Shown: piece by piece, positions 57,952 to 64,000 of the stretch
Layout: every line of letters starts with the position of its first letter
How positions within the stretch are numbered: the first letter of the stretch is position 1
NCBI RefSeq assembly: GCF_016834655.1
Contig: NZ_JAENHP010000004.1
Coordinates: 434,001-498,000 of the forward strand
Origin: Paractinoplanes ovalisporus
GTDB taxonomy: Bacteria > Actinomycetota > Actinomycetes > Mycobacteriales > Micromonosporaceae
Direction of reading: 5' to 3'
DNA: 64,000 nucleotides
Made by a program: the position numbers and the translations under genes
Notes under the pieces: generated by a model
The model's input: only the letters and a program-made list of their open reading frames with translations
What the model was told of the DNA's origin: nothing
Databases searched by the model: none

Positions 57952-58953
57952 GTGCTGGCATACATCGTTCGTCGCTTGTTCAACGCGGTTCTCACGCTGC
58001 TCGTGGTGACCGCGGTGACATTCGCGATCTTCTTCGCGATCCCCAAGGCCACCGGTAGCGACCCGGCGCTGCTCTACATCGGCAAGCAGTCGGACCCGGC
58101 GGCGATCGAGGGCATCCGTCAGAAGATGGGCTTCGACGACCCGATCGTCGTGCAGTACGGCAAGTTCCTGAAGGGCATCGTCGCCGGCCGGGACTACGCC
58201 AACGGCGCCGACGTGACGCACTGTCCCGCGCCCTGCCTGGGTTACTCGTTCTCGACCGACCAGGAAGTCACGCCGCTGCTGATGGAGGACCTGCCGGTCA
58301 CTCTGTCGCTGGCGCTCGGCGCGGCCGTCCTGTGGCTGATCATCGGTATCTCCTTCGGCGTGGTCTCCGCGTTGCGCCGAGGCACGTTCATCGACCGCGC
58401 GGCCATGACCACCGCCCTGGCGGGTGTCTCGCTACCGGTCTACTTCACCGGTCTGCTCGCGTCCGCGATCTTCATCTACTGGCTGGAATGGCTGCCACAG
58501 GGCCAGTACGTGCCGTTCACGGAAAGTCCGGCGGACTGGTTCGTCGGTCTGCTCCTGCCCTGGGTCACGCTCGCCTTCCTCTTCGCGGCGACCTACGCCC
58601 GCCTCACCCGGGCCAACATGCTCGAGACGCTGGGCGAGGACTACGTGCGGACAGCCCGGGCCAAGGGCCTCACGGAACGCGTCGTGATCGGCAAGCACGC
58701 CCTGCGCTCGGGTCTCACCCCGATCGTCACGATCTTCGGTCTGGACCTCGGCGCGCTGCTGGGCGGCGCCGTGCTCACCGAGACCGTCTTCAACCTGCGT
58801 GGTCTCGGCTACCAGGCCCTGACCGCGATTCGGCAGAACGACCTGCCGATCATTCTCGGCGTAACCTTGATCGCCGCAACGTTCATCGTCCTCGCGAACC
58901 TGATCGTCGACCTGGTGTACGGCTGGATCGACCCTCGCGTCCGGCTGGCCTGA
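57952..58953 (+). CDS. Oligopeptide ABC transporter permease (OppB-type)
   Basis: This 333-residue permease starts at GTG 57952. Its first helix is VLAYIVRRLFNAVLTLLVVT, the standard OppB opening, and the EAA loop is EDYVRTARAKGLTERVVIGKHAL. A Cys-containing extracytoplasmic loop (THCPAPCLG) lies between the first two helices. It forms the transport channel with the OppC-type subunit and is followed 12 bases later by the first ATPase gene. Confidence 0.94.
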   Translation: MLAYIVRRLFNAVLTLLVVTAVTFAIFFAIPKATGSDPALLYIGKQSDPAAIEGIRQKMGFDDPIVVQYGKFLKGIVAGRDYANGADVTHCPAPCLGYSFSTDQEVTPLLMEDLPVTLSLALGAAVLWLIIGISFGVVSALRRGTFIDRAAMTTALAGVSLPVYFTGLLASAIFIYWLEWLPQGQYVPFTESPADWFVGLLLPWVTLAFLFAATYARLTRANMLETLGEDYVRTARAKGLTERVVIGKHALRSGLTPIVTIFGLDLGALLGGAVLTETVFNLRGLGYQALTAIRQNDLPIILGVTLIAATFIVLANLIVDLVYGWIDPRVRLA

Positions 58954-58964
58954 GGGAGAGTCAC

Positions 58965-60005
58965 GTGTCCATCGGCGCCACCAACGCCCGCCCCTACCTC
59001 GAGGTCAAGGACCTCCAGGTCCGGTTCGAGACCGACGACGGCATCGTCCAGGCGGTGTCCGGCTCGACGTTCAGCCTGGAGCGCGGCAAGACGCTCGGCA
59101 TCGTCGGCGAGTCCGGGTCCGGCAAGAGCGTCACGTCGCTCGCCGTCCTGGGCCTGCACCGCACCCGCAGCAACGCCAAGGTCGCCGGCGAGATCTGGCT
59201 CGACGACCAGGAACTGGTCACGGCCACCGACGACCAGGTCCGCAAGCTGCGTGGCGGCAAAATGGCCATGATCTTCCAGGACCCGCTGAGCGCGATGCAC
59301 CCGTACTTCACGGTCGGGTCGCAGATCGTCGAGGCCTACCGGGTGCACCACCCCGGCACGAACAAGAAGGTGGCCCGGGAACGGGCGATCGACATGCTCG
59401 CCCGGGTCGGCATCCCCCAGCCCGAGCGGCGCTTCAACGACTACGCCCACCAGTTCTCGGGCGGTATGCGGCAGCGCGCGATGATCGCGATGGCGCTGGT
59501 CAACGACCCGTCCCTGCTGATCGCCGACGAGCCCACCACGGCCCTCGACGTCACCGTGCAGGCGCAGATCCTCGACCTGATCCGCGACCTGCAGGAGGAG
59601 TTCGGCTCCGCGGTCATCATGATCACGCACGACCTGGGTGTGGTGGCCGAACTGGCCGACGACGTCCTGGTCATGTACGGCGGCAAGGTGATCGAGAAGG
59701 GCCCGGCGCTCGACGTCTTCCAGAGCCCGCAACACCCGTACACCTGGGGTCTGCTCGGTTCGATGCCGCGGCTCGACCGTGAGGTGCGCGACCGGCTCAA
59801 CCCGGTCAAGGGCTCCCCGCCCAGCCTGATCAACCTGCCCGACGGGTGTGCGTTCCACCCCCGTTGCCCGTACGCGGGACGCAACGGCAACCGGTCCTTC
59901 ACCGAGGTGCCCCAGCTGCACGGCGACGTGCACAAGGTCGCCTGCCACCTGCCTCCGGAAGCTCGTACCGAGATCTTCCAGCAGGAAGTACTGCCGAACC
60001 TCTGA
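58965..60005 (+). CDS. Oligopeptide ABC transporter ATP-binding protein (OppD-type)
   Basis: This 346-residue ATPase has Walker [10 protein letters not shown], signature [17 protein letters not shown], Walker [14 protein letters not shown] and the H-loop His in ITHDLGVV. The C-terminal OppD/F extension holds the Cys cluster [12 protein letters not shown] 58965 follows GAGGGAGAG; the much longer open frame upstream is only the shadow of the OppB gene. It works with the OppF-type partner downstream. Confidence 0.96.
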   Translation: MSIGATNARPYLEVKDLQVRFETDDGIVQAVSGSTFSLERGKTLGIVGESGSGKSVTSLAVLGLHRTRSNAKVAGEIWLDDQELVTATDDQVRKLRGGKMAMIFQDPLSAMHPYFTVGSQIVEAYRVHHPGTNKKVARERAIDMLARVGIPQPERRFNDYAHQFSGGMRQRAMIAMALVNDPSLLIADEPTTALDVTVQAQILDLIRDLQEEFGSAVIMITHDLGVVAELADDVLVMYGGKVIEKGPALDVFQSPQHPYTWGLLGSMPRLDREVRDRLNPVKGSPPSLINLPDGCAFHPRCPYAGRNGNRSFTEVPQLHGDVHKVACHLPPEARTEIFQQEVLPNL

Positions 60006-60019
60006 GCGGAGTGGAAAAG

Positions 60020-61057
60020 ATGAGCGAGAACCTGCTCGAGGTGTCGGGGCTGGAGAAGCACTTCCCGATCACCAAGGGCCTGCTCAAGCGGCAGGTCGGG
60101 GCCGTGCGCGCGGTCGACGGCATCGATCTCGAGGTGCGCGCCGGCGAGACCCTGGGCCTGGTCGGCGAGTCCGGCTGCGGCAAGTCGACCACGGGCCGGC
60201 TGTTCACCCGGATCCTCGAACCGACCAGCGGCACGGTCACGTTCCAGGGCGAGGACATCTCGCACAAGTCGGTGACACAGCTGCGCCCGCTGCGCCGCGA
60301 CGTGCAGATGATCTTCCAGGACCCGTACTCGTCGCTGAACCCGCGGCACACGGTCGGGGCGATCATCTCGGCGCCGCTGCAGATCCAGAACATCCCGACC
60401 CCGCAGGGTCTCAAGAAGGCCGTGCAGGAGCTGCTGGAACTGGTCGGCCTGAACCCGGAGCACTACAACCGCTACCCGCACGAGTTCTCCGGCGGTCAGC
60501 GGCAGCGCATCGGCATCGCGCGGGCGCTCGCCCTGCGGCCCAAGCTGATCGTCGCCGACGAGCCGGTGTCCGCGCTCGACGTGTCGATCCAGGCCCAGGT
60601 CGTGAACCTGCTCGACGACCTGCAGCGCGAGTTCGACCTGACGTACGTGTTCATCGCGCACGACCTGTCCGTGGTGCGGCACATCTCGGACCGGGTCGCC
60701 GTCATGTATCTGGGCAAGGTCGTGGAGATCGCCGAGCGCGACGACCTCTACAAGAACCCGCGCCACCCGTACACGGTCGCCCTGATGTCGGCCGTCCCGG
60801 TGCCCGACCCGGCCCGGCGTGACCGTGCGCAGCGCGACCGGGTGCTGCTCACCGGTGACGTGCCGAGCCCGATCAACCCGCCGTCCGGCTGCCGGTTCCG
60901 CACCCGCTGCTGGAAGGCGCAGGACATCTGCGCCACCGAAGAGCCGCCCCTGACCGTACGGCTCGAGGACCCGCAGTCGCACCTCACGGCGTGCCACTTC
61001 CCGGTCGTCGACGACGAGACGGTCGCGGGACGCCGTCCGGCGGCGACACCCGCCTGA
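60020..61057 (+). CDS. Oligopeptide ABC transporter ATP-binding protein (OppF-type)
   Basis: This 345-residue ATPase starts at ATG 60020, 14 bases after the OppD stop. It has Walker [12 protein letters not shown], signature [19 protein letters not shown], Walker [14 protein letters not shown] and H-loop IAHDLSVV. The C-terminal extension has [13 protein letters not shown]. It completes the five-gene transporter and is followed by a terminator. Confidence 0.96.
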   Translation: MSENLLEVSGLEKHFPITKGLLKRQVGAVRAVDGIDLEVRAGETLGLVGESGCGKSTTGRLFTRILEPTSGTVTFQGEDISHKSVTQLRPLRRDVQMIFQDPYSSLNPRHTVGAIISAPLQIQNIPTPQGLKKAVQELLELVGLNPEHYNRYPHEFSGGQRQRIGIARALALRPKLIVADEPVSALDVSIQAQVVNLLDDLQREFDLTYVFIAHDLSVVRHISDRVAVMYLGKVVEIAERDDLYKNPRHPYTVALMSAVPVPDPARRDRAQRDRVLLTGDVPSPINPPSGCRFRTRCWKAQDICATEEPPLTVRLEDPQSHLTACHFPVVDDETVAGRRPAATPA

Positions 61058-61070
61058 CCCCGTACGCGAA

Positions 61071-61106
61071 ACGGCCGTTCCACCCCCTGAGGGGCGGAAC
61101 GGCCGT
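61071..61106. terminator. Terminator between oppF and the RTX operon
   Basis: ACGGCCGTTCC pairs with GGAACGGCCGT around a loop that can itself fold (CCCC with GGGG). It lies between the convergent OppF and RTX genes. Confidence 0.85.
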
Positions 61107-61132
61107 CGCGTTTCCCGGCGCCTCGACGAGAG

Positions 61133-62557
61133 TCAGGGCCAGGCGACAAGACGTTCGCAGTTGACGACCGTGACCTCCGTACGAGAGGAGCACTGGTCGT
61201 CGTCCGCGCCACCGTCGAGCGTGCCCTGAGGCGCCGAGAGCTCGTCGTCGCCGTTCTGGCCGTAGACGCGGTTGGTGCCCCAGCCGGCTTCCAGGTGGTC
61301 GTTGCCGTCGCCGCCGTAGATGACGTTGTCGCCGGAGAACGCGGAGACGAAGTTGTCGGCCGCGTTGCCGATGATGGTGTCGTCGCCCTCGCTGCCGTAG
61401 ACCTTCTCGATGTCGGCGCCGACGGTGTCGCCCTCGCCGGGCCGGCCGTCGTTGCCGGGCGAGCCGTCGAGGTCGACCCGCACTCCCTGCTGGTAGTTCT
61501 GGTAGGACACCAGGTCACGGTCGGGGCCGCCGAAGATCTGGTCGGCGAACTTCGGGGCGTTGTACGGGTCGTCGCCGCGCAGGTTGTCGTTGCCGCTGCC
61601 CCCGCTGAGGTAGTCACGGCCGTTGCCGCCCTCGATGACGTCGTTGCCGGCGCCACCCGCGATCACGTCGTTGCCGCCACGGCCGTACAGGGCGTCGTTG
61701 CTCGGACCGCCGATCAGCCGATCGTTGCCCTCGCCGCCGACCACACCCTCGATCGAGGTGCTGAACGTGTCGCGTTCGCCCGGGGTGCCGTCGTCGCCCA
61801 CGACCCCGTCGAAGTCGACCGAGACGGGCAGCTTGCGGCTCGTGTACTGCACGATGTCCATGCCGCCGCCACCGATGAAGGTGTCGGAGTCGGTGCCCGC
61901 GGCGTACTGGGTCCAGTTGTAGATCTTGTCGTTGTCGTTGCCGGCGTCCTCGAGGTCGTTGCCGGGCCCGCCGGTCAGCTGGTCCATGCCGTTGCCGCCG
62001 TAGATCCGGTCGTTGCCGCTGCCGCCGAACAGGATGTCGTCGTAGTCGCCGCCCGAGATGGCGTCGTTGCCGGGCCCGCCGTCGATGCGGTCGTTCCCGC
62101 CGTTGCCCCAGATGGCGTCGTTACCGGCGCCGCCCAGGATGTTGTCCGAGGTCGCGTTGCTGGTGATCCGGTCGTTCCCGGCGCCGCCGTCGACGGTCGC
62201 GCCGCGCACGCTGTTGTTGACGTAGGTGTCGTTGCCGTCACCCAGGTAGGTGCGGGACCAGATCACCGGGCGGCCGCCGGTCGGCGTACAGGTGACCTTG
62301 GTGCTGTCGCCCTGGACCGTCCTGCAGCCCGCGCCCGCCTTGATCGGGAACACGTCGTCGACCGTCATGGTGTTGCCGGTCATCGTGATCACGACCTGGT
62401 TGGCCCGGCCCGAGCCGGCGACGTACTTGACGACCTGGGACTCGACGATCGAGACCACGCCGGTCGTGGCGGCCTGGGCCGGCAGCGCGACCGCGCCCGC
62501 CCCCGCGGTGGCCATCAGGACCACGCCGGTACGGGCGGCCCACCTTCTGCGTGACAT
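61133..62557 (-). CDS. Secreted RTX-type calcium-binding repeat protein (paralogue 1)
   Basis: This 474-residue protein starts at ATG 62557, with GGGGGAAG upstream and a Sec signal peptide ending at AQAAT. A 90-residue N-terminal module follows, then many hemolysin-type GGxGxDxx nonapeptides (GGAGNDAIWGNGGNDRIDGG; GGSGNDRIYGGNGMDQL). They are interrupted by DDGTPGERDTFSTSIEGVVG-type inserts. A C-terminal DDDQCSSRTEVTVVNCER pair of cysteines ends it. It should bind calcium and fold into β-rolls outside the cell. Function is unknown. Confidence 0.9.
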   Translation of the reverse strand: MSRRRWAARTGVVLMATAGAGAVALPAQAATTGVVSIVESQVVKYVAGSGRANQVVITMTGNTMTVDDVFPIKAGAGCRTVQGDSTKVTCTPTGGRPVIWSRTYLGDGNDTYVNNSVRGATVDGGAGNDRITSNATSDNILGGAGNDAIWGNGGNDRIDGGPGNDAISGGDYDDILFGGSGNDRIYGGNGMDQLTGGPGNDLEDAGNDNDKIYNWTQYAAGTDSDTFIGGGGMDIVQYTSRKLPVSVDFDGVVGDDGTPGERDTFSTSIEGVVGGEGNDRLIGGPSNDALYGRGGNDVIAGGAGNDVIEGGNGRDYLSGGSGNDNLRGDDPYNAPKFADQIFGGPDRDLVSYQNYQQGVRVDLDGSPGNDGRPGEGDTVGADIEKVYGSEGDDTIIGNAADNFVSAFSGDNVIYGGDGNDHLEAGWGTNRVYGQNGDDELSAPQGTLDGGADDDQCSSRTEVTVVNCERLVAWP

Positions 62558-62577
62558 GGCTGCTTCCCCCGTGGTTG

Positions 62578-63600
62578 CTATTTCTCGCACTCGGCGAAGG
62601 TGTCGGCGGCGTCCGGGATGCAGGTGTCGCTGCCGGGACCGCCGTTGACAGTGTCGCTGCCGCTCGCGCCGTTGAGGTAGTCGTTGCCGGAGTCGCCCCA
62701 GAGGTGGTCGTCGCCCCCGCCCGCGGCGATCACGTCGTTGCCCGGGCCGCCCCGGAACTCCTCGTCACGAACCGAGCCGATCAGCCGGTCGTTGCCGCGG
62801 CCGCCGGTGACGGCCTCGATCGAGGTGCCGAGCGTGTCGTGCTCACCGGCCGCGCCGTCGTCACCCTTCACCGCGTCCGGGTCGGCCGCCACGGGCTTCG
62901 CGCGCAACTCGTACGAGACCGTGTCGAAGCCGGATCCGCCGACGAAGGCGTCCGCATCCGACTTCCACGGGTCGGCGTTCTGAGAGAAGACGTCGTCGCC
63001 GGGGCCGCCGTCCTCGATGTCGTTGCCGACGTACCCGTTGATGGTGTCGTTGCCGTTGCCGCCGTAGATCCGGTCGTTGCCCTCGCCGCCGAAGACGGAG
63101 TCGTCGCCGTCGCCGCCGGACAGCGCGTTCGTCCCGGACTGGTCCGAGAGGTAGTCGTCGCCGCCGAGACCCCAGATGGCGTCGTTGCCGTCGCTGCCCC
63201 GCAGCCGGTCACCGCGGGGGCCACCGGTGATCCGGTCGTTGCCGTTGCCACCGTCGGCCGACATGGCCAGATCGGTCCGGTTGACCACGGTGTCGTTGCG
63301 GTCACCGAGGAAGGCCTGGACCCAGAGCGGTTCGACCGGCGTGGTGCAGCGGACCTTGGTGCGGTCGCCGCTCACCGCCGAGCACCCGGCCCCGGCCCGG
63401 ATCGCGACGACGTCGTCGACGGTGACCGTGCGGCCGGAACGGGTGAAGACGACATTGTGGGCCTGGTTGCCGGCGTTGTAGCGGACGATCTCGGACGCGA
63501 CGACCAGGACCACGCCCGGGGTGGCCGCCGCGCTCGCCGGTGCGGCGACCGAGGCCACGCCCGCCACGACCGAGGCCACGATCACACCGGTCCGCTTCAC
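62578..63600 (-). CDS. Secreted RTX-type calcium-binding repeat protein (paralogue 2)
   Basis: This 340-residue protein starts at GTG 63600, overlapping the upstream stop (GTGA) with GAGGAG in front. The signal peptide ends near ASAAA. Its plan is the same as the preceding entry: N-terminal module (VVLVVASEIVRYNAGNQAHN), RTX nonapeptides (GGEGNDRIYGGNGNDTINGY), a DDGAAGEHDTLGTSIEAVTG insert and a Cys-containing end (SDTCIPDAADTFAEC). It is clearly a tandem duplicate. Confidence 0.9.
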   Translation of the reverse strand: MKRTGVIVASVVAGVASVAAPASAAATPGVVLVVASEIVRYNAGNQAHNVVFTRSGRTVTVDDVVAIRAGAGCSAVSGDRTKVRCTTPVEPLWVQAFLGDRNDTVVNRTDLAMSADGGNGNDRITGGPRGDRLRGSDGNDAIWGLGGDDYLSDQSGTNALSGGDGDDSVFGGEGNDRIYGGNGNDTINGYVGNDIEDGGPGDDVFSQNADPWKSDADAFVGGSGFDTVSYELRAKPVAADPDAVKGDDGAAGEHDTLGTSIEAVTGGRGNDRLIGSVRDEEFRGGPGNDVIAAGGGDDHLWGDSGNDYLNGASGSDTVNGGPGSDTCIPDAADTFAECEK

Positions 63601-64000
63601 GGCAGCTCCTCGCAGTTCAGGATCGTGTCCTGACCCTCGCGGAGGCACTGGTCGAAGCCGCCGGCGCCGTTCACGTAGTCGTTGCCCGGGCCGCCTTCCA
63701 GGACGTCGTCGCCGCTGCTGCCGGCGAGCACGTCGTTGCCGGGACCGCCGTGGAGGCTGTCGGCGCGCGGGGTGCCGATCAGCCGGTCGTTGCCGTTGCC
63801 GCCGAGAATGGCCTCGACCGAGGTGCCGAGGGTGTCCTTCTCGCCGGCCATGCCGTCGTCGCCCTTGACCGCGTCGGCGTCGGCGATCACCGGCCGGCTC
63901 CGGGCGTCGTAGTGCACGGTGTCGTATCCGGTGCCGCCGATGACGGCGTCGGCGTCGGCGAAACCGATCGGGTCCATGTTCTGGAAGATGTGGTCGTCGC
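63597..64000 (-). CDS. RTX-type repeat protein, C-terminal part (paralogue 3)
   Basis: This is the last 134 or so codons of a third paralogue that runs off the right edge. It has the DDGMAGEKDTLGTSVEAILG insert, then NGNDRLIGTPRADSLHGGPG nonapeptides and a FDQCLREGQDTILNCEE ending like the other two. Its stop overlaps the next GTG, so it is upstream in one operon. Confidence 0.88.
   Translation of the reverse strand, partial: DDHIFQNMDPIGFADADAVIGGTGYDTVHYDARSRPVIADADAVKGDDGMAGEKDTLGTSVEAILGGNGNDRLIGTPRADSLHGGPGNDVLAGSSGDDVLEGGPGNDYVNGAGGFDQCLREGQDTILNCEELP

Noticed and set aside
56092..58221. 709-codon minus-strand frame opposite the OppA/OppB genes
   Set aside because: It is a shadow of two genes with strong family signatures and would run through the intra-operon hairpin.
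61133..64000. DNA-level direct repeats in the RTX genes as a CRISPR or satellite array
   Set aside because: They are explained by the GGxGxDxx nonapeptide codons and are irregular at the DNA level.

Overview
The window is 64 kb of high-GC DNA with strong GC3 codon bias, frequent GTG starts, and actinomycete hallmarks: a conservon (Cvn) operon, a WhiJ-like XRE/DUF397 pair, LPMO and GH18 chitin enzymes with Pro/Thr linkers, and a small SRP RNA just upstream of dnaX-ybaB-recR. It is chromosomal and most likely from Micromonosporaceae; Actinoplanes or a close relative is my inference, not proven here. I see no insertion sequence, prophage or CRISPR array.

Layout. 0-16 kb: the start of a PAS protein, a VirD4-like membrane protein, a LacI regulator divergent from a secreted GH30 glycosidase, a split acyltransferase-3/SGNH pair, a DUF3618/holin-X membrane pair, an OmpR-type two-component system, an AA10 LPMO translationally coupled to a DUF305 lipoprotein, a PQQ-like propeller protein, an MFS exporter and purC. 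16-20.5 kb: a small regulatory island holding a coupled pair of small proteins, an XRE-DUF5753 regulator, a DUF397 protein, two tiny ORFs and a SAM methyltransferase. A 50-bp cis element with 38 identical positions stands once at each end of the XRE/DUF397 pair, in inverted orientation. 20.5-29 kb: a TPR-GGDEF diguanylate cyclase, a DHA2 exporter divergent from its TetR regulator, a CBM2-GH18 chitinase, a second TetR, a dienelactone hydrolase, and a SnoaL-like protein coupled to a degenerate UDP-GlcNAc 2-epimerase homologue. 29-36 kb: a six-gene extended conservon on the minus strand. 36-47.5 kb: mostly housekeeping genes (DUF885 peptidase, PHP/HhH protein, mtnA, DinB-like, tyrA, tadA with its partner, a purine nucleoside phosphorylase), plus secreted propeller and M23 proteins and several intergenic tandem repeats. 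47.6-54.6 kb: two tRNA-Ser genes on opposite strands, a STAS protein, SRP RNA, and dnaX-ybaB-recR with a very long Ala/Pro-rich DnaX tail. 55-61 kb: an oligopeptide ABC operon in the order C-A-B-D-F. 61-64 kb: three tandem Sec-exported RTX-repeat proteins, the last one running off the window.

How the genes work together. The secreted polymer-degrading enzymes (GH30, AA10 LPMO, GH18), the peptide importer and the surface RTX and propeller proteins fit a saprophytic soil actinomycete. Signalling is dense: conservon, XRE/DUF397, STAS, GGDEF, a two-component system and three one-component regulators.

The most promising undescribed points are the shared inverted element around the XRE/DUF397 island, the LPMO-DUF305 coupling (a possible copper-supply partner), the enlarged conservon, and a family of intergenic tandem repeats built on a GTAC core.
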